Source: Vagococcus penaei (GTDB lineage Bacteria; Bacillota; Bacilli; Lactobacillales; Vagococcaceae). From it: a stretch of 64,000 nucleotides of DNA. Position numbers and translations under genes: made by a program. The notes below the pieces were generated by a model. The model worked only from the letters and a program-made list of their open reading frames with translations. It did not search any database and was not told where the DNA came from. The DNA lies in NCBI RefSeq assembly GCF_001998885.1, contig NZ_CP019609.1, positions 620,001 through 684,000 on the forward strand, read 5' to 3'. Shown here piece after piece: positions 40,129 through 51,603 of the stretch (position 1 is its first letter; each line of letters starts with the position of its first letter).

Positions 40129-41001
40129 ATGAATTATTCACCAGATATTCAGCGTGCCATCCATTATATACATCAACATATCGCTGAACATCCTAATATT
40201 AAGTCGGTTGCTACCTATATTGGCTATTCACCTTTTCATTTCCAAAGACTATTTAGAGATAGTGTCGGTATGTCGTTATTTGCTTATATCCGACAAAAAA
40301 GATTACAACAAGCGAAAGCATTATTGACACACACTTCTTTACCTATTTTAGAAATAGCTTTTAGATGCGATTTTCACACGCAAGAAAGTTTTTCAAGAGC
40401 ATTTAAAGCACACTATCATTTGCCACCATCGCTTTATCGCAAGCACACTTCACATTTACTACAGACAGGAGCGATTCTTATGACAACGACTATTAACGGT
40501 TGGTTTAAATCAGGAAGCCACCCAAAAAATTATCAACTAGCCTTCGATAAAGAGACTGCGCATATCACTGAACACTCGATTCTATTGAGTTCTATTGACT
40601 CGCTGACTTCTGATGGTTATGGTACAGTCATGCAACAATTTAAAGCACACAATTTTACTGAAAAACGTGTCAAATTCTCTGGATTTATTAAGTCAGAACA
40701 CGTGACTAAATCTTGTGGATTATGGATGCGAATGGACTCTGCTTACTATGACATGCTAGCTTTTGATGATATGCCTGACCGAGCGATTACTGGAACAAGC
40801 GAGTGGAATTTTTATGAGACGGTTTTAGATGTACCAAAAGAAGCCGATATTATCAATATTGGACTTTACCTCCAAGGTTCTGGTAAAGTTTGGCTAAAAC
40901 ACACTAACTTTCAAATTGTGCCGTTTACTGTTCCAACTACTGGAAAACGACCAAGTGACTTTGTACCCGACGCTCCACAAAATCTTGATTTTTCACATTA
41001 A
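40129..41001 (+). CDS. AraC-family regulator with C-terminal beta-sandwich domain
   Basis: 290 residues from ATG at 40129, chosen because GAAAGGAGGT lies 8 bases ahead; an ATG at 40060 has no SD. Unusually, the two AraC helix-turn-helices are at the N-terminus (YSPDIQRAIHYIHQHIAEHP to SFSRAFKAHYHLPPSLYRKH). The C-terminal 180 residues look like an all-beta jelly-roll (GFIKSEHVTKSCGLWMRMDS; INIGLYLQGSGKVWLKHTNF) similar in style to carbohydrate-binding modules. The ligand is unknown. 90 bases behind the MocR gene; a perfect terminator follows. Confidence 0.85.
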   Translation: MNYSPDIQRAIHYIHQHIAEHPNIKSVATYIGYSPFHFQRLFRDSVGMSLFAYIRQKRLQQAKALLTHTSLPILEIAFRCDFHTQESFSRAFKAHYHLPPSLYRKHTSHLLQTGAILMTTTINGWFKSGSHPKNYQLAFDKETAHITEHSILLSSIDSLTSDGYGTVMQQFKAHNFTEKRVKFSGFIKSEHVTKSCGLWMRMDSAYYDMLAFDDMPDRAITGTSEWNFYETVLDVPKEADIINIGLYLQGSGKVWLKHTNFQIVPFTVPTTGKRPSDFVPDAPQNLDFSH

Positions 41002-41009
41002 TTTTTTAT

Positions 41010-41058
41010 AATAAAAGAACATTCTAGCAGAAGGAAATGGCTAGAATGTTCTTTTATT
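41010..41058. terminator. Bidirectional terminator between AraC and serine hydrolase genes
   Basis: Perfect 19-base arms (41010-41028 and 41040-41058) around an 11-base loop, T-rich on exit from either strand. Confidence 0.88.
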
Positions 41059-41070
41059 CAGTCTTCGATA

Positions 41071-42276
41071 TTATTCGTGATGACTCAATTGTAGTAACTG
41101 GTCATCAATCAGCTTACTTAAATCCGAAATAGCTTTTTCACTATACGCATCATTGTAGCCGTTTGTCATAATCGTTATGTAGTAAGGGCGCTCTTTATCA
41201 TGTACAAGAGCGATATCATTACTTACCATGTACATTGGCATCCAACCAGTTTTATGTGATACATTCACACCAGGAAGGCCAACAGCAACGCCATCATCAA
41301 AAGTACTTTGCTGTAACCAATCATATAATGTTCCTATGTGGCTATCTTGATTTTTTTCTTGCTTTTGATGGACATATGCCATAGATTTACTTAAAATACG
41401 AGCAGTCGAAAATACCCGATTATTTGGCGAATTTGCATCCAGTTTTGCTAAAAAATTAATAAAATTCGCTTCACCTAGATGATTAAGTAACATAATATAG
41501 GCAATATTATCACTATAACGAATCGTTAATTCTGCTAATTGCTTAAGTGTATAATTTTTTCCAGCTGGTTCAAACTGGATAATTCCCGTTCCACCCATGC
41601 GATTATGTTCTAAAAATGTTAATTCGGTCGTCAAATCAATCGCCTCTTGGTCTGCTAGCGTCATCAAATAAGCAATAAATGGTAACTTGATACTACTTGC
41701 CGTACGATTGACTTTGTCACCATTATGATGGTAAGAAAATTTTTGATCAACTGTTTCTAAATAAATACTGACATCACCACCATTTTTGGCTAAAAAATCA
41801 GTAATTTGGGCATCAAGTTGTGCCTTTAATTCTAATGGTGATAAATTGCCTTGTCGTTTTGCTTCACGTGCTGCAATATGTTCTTGACGTGCAGTCAGTA
41901 GTCTTTTCTCAATAAAGCCTTTTGGTGGGTCACTCACAATCTCAACCCATTCATCATTTTCTGGTACGGGTTTAACTGAAACAACCGTTCCCATAGGCAT
42001 GATATTTTCACTAATTTTCGACCCATCTATATTTAAACGTGGGTAAACTGCTTCGCCGACAACTTGATGAGAATCAAATAATGAATTTGTTTTATCTAAT
42101 ATTTCTGGTTGACTGGACTGTTTTGTTACCTCTTTTTTGACGTGGATAACTTTATCAACTTTTACTGCACGTGTTTCTTTTTCATCGAGTGGATTGATTA
42201 ATGAAAAGAGTCCAACACCACATCCAACCCCTAATAAGCATACCGTTCCAAATAACAAAAATCCTTTTTTAGCCAT
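41071..42276 (-). CDS. Secreted/membrane-anchored serine hydrolase, class A beta-lactamase-like fold
   Basis: 401 residues. An N-terminal membrane anchor (GFLLFGTVCLLGVGCGVGLF), a variable linker, a small SH3-like domain (about 70-125) and a penicillin-recognising domain follow. Catalytic motifs are complete: SSIK (194-197), SDN (255-257) and KTG (342-344). The ExxxN omega-loop of true class A beta-lactamases is not visible between SDN and KTG, so deacylation of beta-lactams is not expected. A peptidoglycan peptidase or a wall-related hydrolase is more likely. The SD is weak. Stands alone between convergent genes. Confidence 0.8.
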   Translation of the reverse strand: MAKKGFLLFGTVCLLGVGCGVGLFSLINPLDEKETRAVKVDKVIHVKKEVTKQSSQPEILDKTNSLFDSHQVVGEAVYPRLNIDGSKISENIMPMGTVVSVKPVPENDEWVEIVSDPPKGFIEKRLLTARQEHIAAREAKRQGNLSPLELKAQLDAQITDFLAKNGGDVSIYLETVDQKFSYHHNGDKVNRTASSIKLPFIAYLMTLADQEAIDLTTELTFLEHNRMGGTGIIQFEPAGKNYTLKQLAELTIRYSDNIAYIMLLNHLGEANFINFLAKLDANSPNNRVFSTARILSKSMAYVHQKQEKNQDSHIGTLYDWLQQSTFDDGVAVGLPGVNVSHKTGWMPMYMVSNDIALVHDKERPYYITIMTNGYNDAYSEKAISDLSKLIDDQLLQLSHHE

Positions 42277-42481
42277 TCCTTTTTAGTCACATCTTTCTTT
42301 AATTTTTTAACTTAAATCGTTTTCAATTGATATTTTGTCTATCAATTATTTAGTATAACATAATAATTACGTTATTTTATTAAATTCAATATAAGTCAGG
42401 ACAAAAAATTAATCAGTTAAAATTCACTTTACTATGGCGTAATATGATTGCTACACGAAACGACATCTATAAACCAAAAAA

Positions 42482-43120
42482 TTATAACTGGTCCTCAGAT
42501 GGTAATGTTTGCATCAGCTCAAAAAAATAATTAGACTTTCCTGTACTAAAATAGGCATACCAGGCGTCTAATGTAGCGTGTTCAAAAACACCCAACGTGT
42601 CAATAATTTGTTTTGTCCACAGTAATGACCCTGTTGAACCTGCGGTAATCAGATTTTTATCAGATACAGATGATTTATCTATATATAATTTTTGTCCAGT
42701 ATAAATAGGACAAAACATTTCTAAAAATTCTACGCCATTACTAGTATGTGAATATTCGTTCAATAATCCAAAATTTGCTAGAGCGACTGTCGCTCCACAG
42801 ATTGCTCCCACTATACCTCCAGCCAAAAGTAGTTCGCTAGCCTTTCGAATGACATCTACATGTTTAGAATCATTCCATGTATCGGCTCCTGGCAATAACA
42901 ATACCGTATGATCATTGATTTCCATATCTTCAACTAGACAGTCAGGGATAATTTTGATTCCTCCCATTGTTTTTATTTCTTTCTTTGAATGACTAACCAG
43001 TTTAATTGTTAATAAAGATGCATTTTCTTTAAAAAAGCGCCTAGAATTTAGCTCTGACGTCACATAGCCTATCTCCCAGTCTGCTAATGTATCTAGTACG
43101 TAAATATAAATTGTTTTCAT
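42482..43120 (-). CDS. DJ-1/PfpI family protein
   Basis: 212 residues from ATG at 43120, which has GGAGGGAAATT ahead; the longer frame to 43177 lacks this. The fold begins KTIYIYVLDTLADWEIGYV. The nucleophile elbow is GAICGATVALANFG with a Cys flanked as in DJ-1/PfpI; an acidic residue stands early (DWE). Members act as glyoxalases, chaperones or proteases; enterococcal relatives are uncharacterised. Divergent from a YafY-type regulator, which probably controls it. Confidence 0.85.
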   Translation of the reverse strand: MKTIYIYVLDTLADWEIGYVTSELNSRRFFKENASLLTIKLVSHSKKEIKTMGGIKIIPDCLVEDMEINDHTVLLLPGADTWNDSKHVDVIRKASELLLAGGIVGAICGATVALANFGLLNEYSHTSNGVEFLEMFCPIYTGQKLYIDKSSVSDKNLITAGSTGSLLWTKQIIDTLGVFEHATLDAWYAYFSTGKSNYFFELMQTLPSEDQL

Positions 43121-43165
43121 AATTTCCCTCCATTTGTTGGTTCTGTTATTATTATACTTGTCTAA

Positions 43166-43187
43166 TGTTGACATCATTATGGCAACA
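43166..43187. promoter_or_regulatory. Imperfect palindrome between DJ-1 and YafY genes
   Basis: Arms TGTTGACATCA and TTATGGCAACA (9 of 11 complementary). It lies just upstream of a perfect minus-strand -10 TATAAT at 43156-43151 serving the DJ-1 gene. Likely operator of the YafY protein. Confidence 0.45.
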
Positions 43188-43217
43188 ATACCAAAATTAT
43201 TAAAAGGTGGGTATCAC

Positions 43218-44150
43218 ATGAAAGTTAATCGGTTGGTTAGTATTATTATGACACTTATCGATAAAAAAAGAATAAGTGCAAAAGAATTAGCAGATATGTT
43301 TGAAGTCTCTACACGAACAATTTATCGTGATATAGAAACTATCAGTATGGCGGGAATTCCAGTCCATTCCACTTCAGGTGTTGGTGGAGGATTTGAAATC
43401 ATGGAAAATTATAAGTTGGATAAAAATACTTTTTCCGATGCTGACCTAACAACTCTATTGATGGGAATTTCTAACATTCCTAGTGTGATGAAACATGACG
43501 AATTTACACATACACTCGCAAAAATCAAAAGTTTGATACCAATAGATAAAATAGAAAGTACCCACTCACAAATAGAGCAGATACACATCGATTTTAGCGA
43601 TTGGATAGAACATAGAGACCTAACGTCGTATCTTAACATGATTAAATTAGGCTTAAAAGAAAATAAATTACTTTCATTTGAATACATTAATCACAAAGGT
43701 CAAACAACTAAACGTCAAGTTGAACCTTATCAACTCATTTTAAAAAATGGCCAATGGTATTTTCATGGTTATTGCTATGAACGAGATGATTTTCGCTTAT
43801 TTAAATTGACTCGCCTATCGCAACTTATAGTAGAAAATATTGGGTTTATCCCAAAAGACTATCAAAGACCACTTTTAAATGCCACAGAAATTTTGACCGA
43901 ACAACAAGTCACTATTAAACTTCGTATTCACGAAACAATTATAGAACGACTACTCGATTATTGCGATTATACTAATTTCTTTTCCGATAGTGATAATTAC
44001 TATATTGTTAATTTTCCATTCATCGAAAACGATTATCACTATGGTATTCTTTTAAGTTTTGGAGAACAATGTGAATGTCTAGAGCCATTACACATTCGTT
44101 CCGAATTAAAACGAAAATTAGCTAATATATCTAGACTGTATAATAACTAA
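43218..44150 (+). CDS. YafY-family regulator (HTH + WYL domain)
   Basis: 310 residues from ATG at 43218, with AAAGGTGGG 6 bases ahead. DeoR/HTH_11 winged helix (MKVNRLVSIIMTLIDKKRIS; ELADMFEVSTRTIYRDIETI) and a central WYL domain (LSFEYINHKGQTTKRQVEPY; GQWYFHGYCYERDDFRLFKL), then a C-terminal extension. WYL domains sense small ligands or nucleic acid. No toxin, CRISPR or defence gene is adjacent; the divergent DJ-1 gene is the natural target. Confidence 0.88.
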   Translation: MKVNRLVSIIMTLIDKKRISAKELADMFEVSTRTIYRDIETISMAGIPVHSTSGVGGGFEIMENYKLDKNTFSDADLTTLLMGISNIPSVMKHDEFTHTLAKIKSLIPIDKIESTHSQIEQIHIDFSDWIEHRDLTSYLNMIKLGLKENKLLSFEYINHKGQTTKRQVEPYQLILKNGQWYFHGYCYERDDFRLFKLTRLSQLIVENIGFIPKDYQRPLLNATEILTEQQVTIKLRIHETIIERLLDYCDYTNFFSDSDNYYIVNFPFIENDYHYGILLSFGEQCECLEPLHIRSELKRKLANISRLYNN

Positions 44151-44233
44151 TTCACTATATAAAATGATGAGTAATCACTGATAATAACAACACAAAAACT
44201 GCTTTATTTATAAATTAATTAATGACATGTGTA

Positions 44234-44270
44234 GACAAAAAAAGACCCCCTAGTCACCTAGAGAGTCTTT
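44234..44270 (-). terminator. Terminator of the glycolytic operon after eno
   Basis: Minus strand: AAAGACTC-CTAG stem, GTGA tetraloop, CTAG-GGGTCTTT stem with small internal mismatch, then T7. It lies about 55 bases past the eno stop. Confidence 0.85.
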
Positions 44271-44325
44271 ACGTCCGGACAGTTTTAATTCCATTGGAAT
44301 GCATTAATATGCTAAGCGAAGACGA

Positions 44326-45636
<1,311 letters not shown>

Positions 45637-45731
45637 TTAGGATATTGTTTTATAGCTAAGGAATGAAACACATTCCATAGTTCTATTCTAACGATTTTCA
45701 TTGTAACTTTCAACACAAATTGAAAGTTTGT

Positions 45732-47258
45732 TTATTTAATTAAAGAGTCACCAGTCATTTCAGCAGGCTTAGCGACACCTAATAAATCTAACATTGTTGG
45801 GGCAATATCTGCTAAACGACCACCATCACGCAATGTCGCACCTTTTTTCGTCACAATGACAGGAACAGGCACTGTTGTGTGAGCAGTGTGTGGATTGCCT
45901 TCAGGTGTTGTCATAGTTTCAGAATTACCATGGTCAGCAAAAATAACGGCATATCCGTCCTTAGCTAAAATAGCATCAACGACACGACCTAAGTTTTCAT
46001 CTACCGCTTCAATGGCTTTGATAGTCGCGTCTAATTTACCAGAGTGACCTACCATATCAGGGTTTGCAAAGTTTAAGATAATCGCATCATGTTTATCTGC
46101 TTCGATGTCCGCAACTAATGCATCTGTGACTTCATAACAACTCATTTCAGGTTTTAAGTCATATGTTTCAACTTTTGGTGAGTTGATTAAAATACGACTT
46201 TCACCCGGAAATTCCTCATTACGCCCACCATTCATAAAGAATGTTACGTGTGGATATTTTTCCGTTTCAGCAATTCGTAATTGTGCCAATCCTTCGTTCG
46301 ATAAGACTTCACCAATAACATTTTTCATTGAAATTGGTGGGAAAGCAACTTCAGCAACGACACTTGGATTATATAATGTCATCGTCACAAACTTAACGTT
46401 TTGTGGATGATTATGTCTTGCGAAATGTTCCCATTCAACGTCTGTAAAGGCATTTGATAATTGAATCGCACGGTCTGGACGGAAGTTAAAGAAAATAACA
46501 GCGTCATTATCTTTAACAGTTCCTACTGGTTGACCATCTTTTTCGATAACGATTGGCAATACAAATTCATCTGTCACATCACTTTCATAAGATGCTTTGA
46601 TGGCTTCGATTGGATCTGTTGCCATAACGCCTTTACCTTCAGCAATTGCGTCATAAGCTTTTTCCACACGTTCCCAACGTTTGTCACGGTCCATCGCATA
46701 GAAGCGACCAGAAACAGTTGCGATTTCGCCATAGCCAAGTTTAGTGATAAATGCCACTAGTTCTGTCATATAATCAACAGCAGAAGTTGGTGCCACGTCA
46801 CGGCCATCTAAGAAAGCATGGATAAAGGTTTGTTTAACACCTTTTTCTTTAGCTAATTCTAATAACGCATATAGATGGTTTTGATGACTATGAACACCAC
46901 CATCAGATAATAAACCAAATAAATGTAAACTAGAGTTATTGTCTAATGCGTATTGAATGGCATTATTTAATGCCTCATTTGTCTCAAATTCGCCATCAGT
47001 AATAGCTTTATCAATACGTGTCAAACTTTGATACACAATACGTCCAGCACCGATGTTACTGTGTCCAACTTCAGAGTTACCCATTTGTCCTTCAGGTAGT
47101 CCAACGTCAAGACCAGATGCTTTTAATGTGTTATGTGGAAATTCTGCCCAATAACGGTCAAAATTTGGTTTATGAGCTTGAGCAACCGCGTTACCCACAA
47201 CTTCATCACGTTGACCAAAACCGTCTAGGATGATGATTGCAACTGGTGATTTACTCAT
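45732..47258 (-). CDS. gpmI: 2,3-bisphosphoglycerate-independent phosphoglycerate mutase
   Basis: 508 residues, manganese-dependent, converting 3- to 2-phosphoglycerate. Catalytic Ser62 lies in [15 protein letters not shown]; metal ligands occur in [19 protein letters not shown] and [12 protein letters not shown]. It starts one base after the tpiA stop with its SD inside tpiA, so translation is coupled. Presence of gpmI here matches Listeria and Bacillus operons. Confidence 0.97.
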   Translation of the reverse strand: MSKSPVAIIILDGFGQRDEVVGNAVAQAHKPNFDRYWAEFPHNTLKASGLDVGLPEGQMGNSEVGHSNIGAGRIVYQSLTRIDKAITDGEFETNEALNNAIQYALDNNSSLHLFGLLSDGGVHSHQNHLYALLELAKEKGVKQTFIHAFLDGRDVAPTSAVDYMTELVAFITKLGYGEIATVSGRFYAMDRDKRWERVEKAYDAIAEGKGVMATDPIEAIKASYESDVTDEFVLPIVIEKDGQPVGTVKDNDAVIFFNFRPDRAIQLSNAFTDVEWEHFARHNHPQNVKFVTMTLYNPSVVAEVAFPPISMKNVIGEVLSNEGLAQLRIAETEKYPHVTFFMNGGRNEEFPGESRILINSPKVETYDLKPEMSCYEVTDALVADIEADKHDAIILNFANPDMVGHSGKLDATIKAIEAVDENLGRVVDAILAKDGYAVIFADHGNSETMTTPEGNPHTAHTTVPVPVIVTKKGATLRDGGRLADIAPTMLDLLGVAKPAEMTGDSLIK

Positions 47259-47259
47259 A

Positions 47260-48015
47260 CTATTTTACAGCCTCCAATAATGCTAAGAATGATTCTGGTT
47301 GTAAGCTTGCGCCCCCAACTAATGCGCCATCAACGTTGTCTTTTGCCATGTATTCAGCAATGTTTTCTGGTTTGACAGAACCACCATATTGAATACGTAC
47401 TTTATCAGCAACATCTTGGCTATATAATTTAGCAACAGTTTGACGAACAACGCCACAAATATCATCAGCAATTGTTGCATCGGCTGATTTACCAGTACCG
47501 ATTGCCCAAATTGGTTCATAAGCAATAACAAGATTAGACACTTGTTCTGGTGTTAAATCTGCTAAAGCACCTTTAATTTGGCTTTCAATCCATGATGCTG
47601 TTTTGCCAGCTTCATACGTTTCTAGAGTTTCACCACAACAAATAATTGGTGTCATACCATCAGCAATAATAGCTTTAGCTTTTTTGTTAACGTCTTCGTC
47701 TGTTTCATGGAAATATTCACGACGTTCAGAATGACCAATAATAACATAATCAATTCCTAAGTCAGCTAAAGCAGCTGGTGACGTTTCACCTGTGAAGGCT
47801 CCAGATTCTTCAAAGTAACAGTTTTGTGCTGCAATCTTTAAGTCAGAACCTTTAGCGATATTTTTTAAATCAGCTAAAAATAATGTTGGTGCACCAATAA
47901 CAGAGTCTACGACACTATTTGATGGTACTTTATTGACAACTGCTTTAGCAAATTCACTTGCTTCAGCAGCAGTTTTATTCATTTTCCAGTTACCTGCAAT
48001 AATTGGTTTACGCAT
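47260..48015 (-). CDS. tpiA: Triosephosphate isomerase
   Basis: 251 residues. Lys13 in GNWKMNK, catalytic His95 in [11 protein letters not shown], Glu167 in [11 protein letters not shown] and the phosphate loop [10 protein letters not shown] are intact. Links dihydroxyacetone phosphate and glyceraldehyde 3-phosphate. SD AAGGAGACG precedes ATG. Confidence 0.98.
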   Translation of the reverse strand: MRKPIIAGNWKMNKTAAEASEFAKAVVNKVPSNSVVDSVIGAPTLFLADLKNIAKGSDLKIAAQNCYFEESGAFTGETSPAALADLGIDYVIIGHSERREYFHETDEDVNKKAKAIIADGMTPIICCGETLETYEAGKTASWIESQIKGALADLTPEQVSNLVIAYEPIWAIGTGKSADATIADDICGVVRQTVAKLYSQDVADKVRIQYGGSVKPENIAEYMAKDNVDGALVGGASLQPESFLALLEAVK

Positions 48016-48044
48016 GTTAACGTCTCCTTCTTAAGTTGAGTTTC

Positions 48045-49232
48045 TTATTTATCGGAAATTGATTCGACACCTGGTAATTTTTTACCTTCTAGATATTCTA
48101 GAGAAGCGCCACCACCAGTTGAAATATGTGTGAATTTATCAGCAAAACCTAATTGGATTGCTGCAGCAGCAGAATCACCACCACCGATAATAGTTGTTGC
48201 ATCTTCTAAATTAGCGATTGCTTCACAGACACCAATTGTCCCTTTAGCAAATGTTGGTAATTCAAAGACACCCATTGGTCCGTTCCAAACAACTGTTTTA
48301 GCACCTTGTAATTCTTCAGTGAATAATTTAATTGTTTTTGGTCCAATGTCTAAGCCTTCTAAGTTATCAGGAATATCTAATTCGTGAATTTCAGTTGGTG
48401 CATCATTGTCAAAGTCAGGTGCACATACAGTATCAACAGGTAAGACAATTTTGCCATTTGCTTTAATCAATAATGATTTAGCTAATTCAATTTTGTCTTC
48501 TTCACAAATTGATTTACCAATACGACGACCTTGAGCAGCGTAGAATGTATAAGTCATTCCACCACCAATTAAAATTTTGTCTGCTTTTTCGATTAAGTTT
48601 TCAATCACACCAATTTTATCTGATACTTTCGCACCACCTAAAATAGCAACAAACGGATGATTTGGGTGTTCTACAACGCCACCAATAAATTTAATTTCTT
48701 TTTCCATCAAGTAACCAGCAGCAGATGGTAAGTTAGATGCAATACCTACGTTTGAAGCATGTGCACGGTGTGCCGTACCAAACGCATCATTAACAAATAC
48801 ATCACCTAATGACGCCCAGTATTTACCTAACTCAGGATCGTTTTTACTTTCTTTTTTACCATCAATATCTTCAAAACGAGTATTTTCAACAACTAATACA
48901 TCGCCATCTTGCATATTAGCAATTGCTTCTTCTAGTTCTTTGCCTCGAGTTTCAGGAACAAATGTGACCGGTTTATCAAGTAATTCAGATAAACGTTGCG
49001 CAACTGGTTTTAAAGATTTCCCTTTTTTGTCTTCTTCAGTCTTTACACGACCTAAATGAGAGAATAAAATGGCTTTTCCGCCGTTGTCGATAATGTAATT
49101 AATCGTAGGTAATGCCGCTACAATACGGTTATCATTTGTGATAACACCATCTTTAATCGGCACATTAAAGTCAACACGTACTAGGACTTTTTTATTACGT
49201 AAATCTAAATCTTCTACAGTTCTTTTTGCCAT
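48045..49232 (-). CDS. pgk: Phosphoglycerate kinase
   Basis: 395 residues. Starts [20 protein letters not shown], chosen because AGGAGG lies 9 bases ahead; an upstream frame start at 49259 has none. VRVDFNVPI, the hinge region and the nucleotide loop [13 protein letters not shown] are present. Makes ATP from 1,3-bisphosphoglycerate. It follows gap across a GC-rich hairpin that may adjust its level. Confidence 0.97.
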   Translation of the reverse strand: MAKRTVEDLDLRNKKVLVRVDFNVPIKDGVITNDNRIVAALPTINYIIDNGGKAILFSHLGRVKTEEDKKGKSLKPVAQRLSELLDKPVTFVPETRGKELEEAIANMQDGDVLVVENTRFEDIDGKKESKNDPELGKYWASLGDVFVNDAFGTAHRAHASNVGIASNLPSAAGYLMEKEIKFIGGVVEHPNHPFVAILGGAKVSDKIGVIENLIEKADKILIGGGMTYTFYAAQGRRIGKSICEEDKIELAKSLLIKANGKIVLPVDTVCAPDFDNDAPTEIHELDIPDNLEGLDIGPKTIKLFTEELQGAKTVVWNGPMGVFELPTFAKGTIGVCEAIANLEDATTIIGGGDSAAAAIQLGFADKFTHISTGGGASLEYLEGKKLPGVESISDK

Positions 49233-49264
49233 GTTCCATGACCTCCTAAAATTTATCAAAAGAA

Positions 49265-49294
49265 AAGCGAGGAAGCGTGACTGCTTCCCCGCTT
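49265..49294 (-). terminator. Hairpin between gap and pgk
   Basis: Arms of 12 bases (AAGCGAGGAAGC with GCTTCCCCGCTT, one G-U pair in RNA) and a 6-base loop; TTTTCTTTTG follows on the minus strand. Probably a partial terminator or stabiliser giving more gap than pgk message. Confidence 0.65.
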
Positions 49295-49330
49295 CTATTA
49301 GTTAAAATCAATAACACTAATGTTGAGAGA

Positions 49331-50335
49331 TTAAGCTAATTTTGCAAAATATTCTAACGTACGAACTAATTGAGCAGTGTATGACATTTCATTATCATAC
49401 CAAGCAACAGTTTTAACTAATTGTTTGTCGCCAACAGTCATTACTTTAGTTAAAGTTGAGTCAAATAATGAACCGTAAGTCATACCTACGATATCAGAAG
49501 ATACGATTTCGTCTTCGTTATATCCGTAAGATTCGTTAGCAGCTTTAGCCATTACTTCGTTAACTTCTTCAGCAGTAACTTTTTTGTCTAAAACAGTTAC
49601 TAATTCAGTTAAAGAACCAGTAGCGATTGGCACACGTTGAGCAGCACCGTCTAATTTTCCATTTAATTCAGGGATAACTAAACCGATAGCTTTAGCAGCA
49701 CCTGTTGTATTAGGAACGATATTTTCAGCAGCTGCACGGGCACGACGGAAGTCTCCTTTAGGATGAGGACCATCTAATGTCATTTGATCTCCAGTATAAG
49801 CATGGATAGTTGTCATTAAACCTTCAACGATACCGAAGTTTTTGTTTAATGCATCTGCCATTGGAGCTAGACAGTTAGTTGTACATGAAGCACCAGAAAT
49901 AACTGTTTCTTTACCAGTTAAGATTTCATGGTTAGTATTGTAAACGATTGTTGGTACATCGTTACCACCAGGAGCAGAGATAACAACGCGTTTAGCTCCA
50001 GCTTGTAAATGTAGTTCAGCTTTTTCTTTAGAAGTAAAGAAACCAGTACATTCTAAGACGATATCTACGCCTAATTCTCCCCAAGGTAATTCAGCTGGGT
50101 TGCGATTAGCTGTAATTTTGATGTCTTTGCCTTTAATTCTGAAAAATCCATCATGAACTTCAACTTGACCTTGGAAGCGTCCTTGTGTTGTATCATATTT
50201 TAATAAATGAGCTAACATATTTGCATCTGTTAAGTCATTGATTGCAACAACTTCGATTCCTTCAACATCTTGAATACGACGGAATGCTAAACGTCCGATA
50301 CGTCCAAAACCATTAATACCTACTTTAATTGTCAT
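49331..50335 (-). CDS. gap: Glyceraldehyde-3-phosphate dehydrogenase (NAD type)
   Basis: 334 residues. NAD fold [15 protein letters not shown], catalytic Cys151 in [14 protein letters not shown], His in IHAYTGDQ and the end [20 protein letters not shown]. Oxidises and phosphorylates glyceraldehyde 3-phosphate. Second gene of the CggR-controlled operon; SD AAAGGAGGAAA. Confidence 0.98.
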   Translation of the reverse strand: MTIKVGINGFGRIGRLAFRRIQDVEGIEVVAINDLTDANMLAHLLKYDTTQGRFQGQVEVHDGFFRIKGKDIKITANRNPAELPWGELGVDIVLECTGFFTSKEKAELHLQAGAKRVVISAPGGNDVPTIVYNTNHEILTGKETVISGASCTTNCLAPMADALNKNFGIVEGLMTTIHAYTGDQMTLDGPHPKGDFRRARAAAENIVPNTTGAAKAIGLVIPELNGKLDGAAQRVPIATGSLTELVTVLDKKVTAEEVNEVMAKAANESYGYNEDEIVSSDIVGMTYGSLFDSTLTKVMTVGDKQLVKTVAWYDNEMSYTAQLVRTLEYFAKLA

Positions 50336-50378
50336 GTAAGATTTCCTCCTTTAGAAAATCGAAAAAAATTTATTTATT

Positions 50379-51416
50379 TTAAAGAGTTTCCTCTTTTAAA
50401 ATCTGATTTGCAGCACCTTCATCGGTTATTAGCCACGTCTGTGAAGGAGCATTTTTGATGTATGCTTGGATTGCTTTGGCTTTATGTTTACCACCTGCAA
50501 CTGCTAAGACATACGGAATATTTTCAAGGTCTTTTAATTGAAGACCAATACGCGGAATTTTGTAAACAACTTTTCCGTCTTCATTGAAGAAGTAACCAAA
50601 TGATTCAGCCACCGCATGATTATTTTTCAACATGCTTAAGCCTTCCTCAGTCATCCCTCTTCGTTTAGCCATTCTTAATGCCTGTCCAATGCTATGTATA
50701 ACACAGTTAGCATTATCAATTAATTGCAATACTCTTTGAACAGTTGGCTCTTGTAATAGAATTTCATACGTTTCATGACTGACTTGCTCTGGGACATATA
50801 AGACTTTAAAATCGCCACCAGTTTTTTCAGCCATCATACCACTGATTGAATTAGCTTGAATATTAATTGTTTCGCCAATTCCACCTCGAGCTGGTACGAA
50901 TAAATTATGCCGTGATGGTGTTTCTAGCTCTTGCATATTTTTAGCAAGTGTTGCCATGGTAGTACCACCCATTACTGCAATAATATTATCGCCATCTGGT
51001 AGATGACTTGCCAAAATATCTGTTGCAATCGGCCCAAAACTCTCAAGAACTTTAGACTCAGAATCACTATCTCCAGATACTATGACGCAATGGGCAATAC
51101 CCAAGCGTTCGGCTAGTTTTCGCTCTTTTTTACGCATCCCTGAGTGGCTTTCAATAAATGACTCCAGACCTCGATAAACATCTAACCCTTCATCAGTTAA
51201 TGTCATTCCACTTTTAGACACATTTATAAAGTTTTGTTGTTTTAAAAACTCTGTTTCCGTTCGTAAAATACGTTCAGTTACATTCATTTTTATAGACAAT
51301 GTTCGTCTTCCAACGGGTTGCATCCAATAAATGTTTCTTAAAATACGAAATCTTTCTTCCACCACTTGGATAATATCAGGAGCAATGCGTTCTAACATCT
51401 CTACATCACGATTCAT
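50379..51416 (-). CDS. cggR: Central glycolytic genes regulator CggR
   Basis: 345 residues, SorC-type repressor that responds to fructose 1,6-bisphosphate. N-terminal winged HTH (QPVGRRTLSIKMNVTERILR) and C-terminal sugar-phosphate domain (IAVMGGTTMATLAKNM; GGIGETINIQANSISGMMAE). It heads the gap operon and has a recognisable CggR operator 20 bases upstream, so it represses itself and the genes behind it. Confidence 0.95.
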   Translation of the reverse strand: MNRDVEMLERIAPDIIQVVEERFRILRNIYWMQPVGRRTLSIKMNVTERILRTETEFLKQQNFINVSKSGMTLTDEGLDVYRGLESFIESHSGMRKKERKLAERLGIAHCVIVSGDSDSESKVLESFGPIATDILASHLPDGDNIIAVMGGTTMATLAKNMQELETPSRHNLFVPARGGIGETINIQANSISGMMAEKTGGDFKVLYVPEQVSHETYEILLQEPTVQRVLQLIDNANCVIHSIGQALRMAKRRGMTEEGLSMLKNNHAVAESFGYFFNEDGKVVYKIPRIGLQLKDLENIPYVLAVAGGKHKAKAIQAYIKNAPSQTWLITDEGAANQILKEETL

Positions 51417-51436
51417 TACGATACCCCTTCATGTTG

Positions 51437-51472
51437 GTCATCTTTTGTCCAACGTAGACTTTTTACGACCCA
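51437..51472. promoter_or_regulatory. CggR operator
   Basis: Read on the minus strand: TGGGTC-N6-AGTC-N4-TTGGAC-N6-TGAC. Spacing 6-4-6 equals the Bacillus subtilis CggR operator (GGGAC-N6-TGTC repeated). It lies downstream of the promoter, so bound CggR would block elongation. Confidence 0.75.
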
Positions 51473-51542
51473 AGCATTTTAAAAAGAAAAGGGCTTAAAA
51501 AACAAAATCTGTTAAGATGTGTTAAATCAACCCTATGACCAT

Positions 51543-51571
51543 ATAGTATCAGTAATGTGTTTTAATTTCAA
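51543..51571 (-). promoter_or_regulatory. Promoter of cggR-gap-pgk-tpiA-gpmI-eno
   Basis: Minus strand -35 TTGAAA (51571-51566), 17-base spacer, extended -10 TGATACTAT (hexamer 51548-51543). It lies about 70 bases upstream of the CggR operator. Confidence 0.78.
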
Positions 51572-51603
51572 GTCATATTATGGAAAATCACTAAATTTTT
51601 CCA

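Noticed and set aside
41071-42276. Beta-lactamase resistance gene
   Set aside because: The SxxK, SDN and KTG motifs are present, but the deacylating Glu loop is not seen and the protein has an extra wall-type domain; resistance should not be claimed.
46461-46760. 99-codon plus-strand frame opposite gpmI
   Set aside because: Shadow of a conserved gene; no SD and odd composition.
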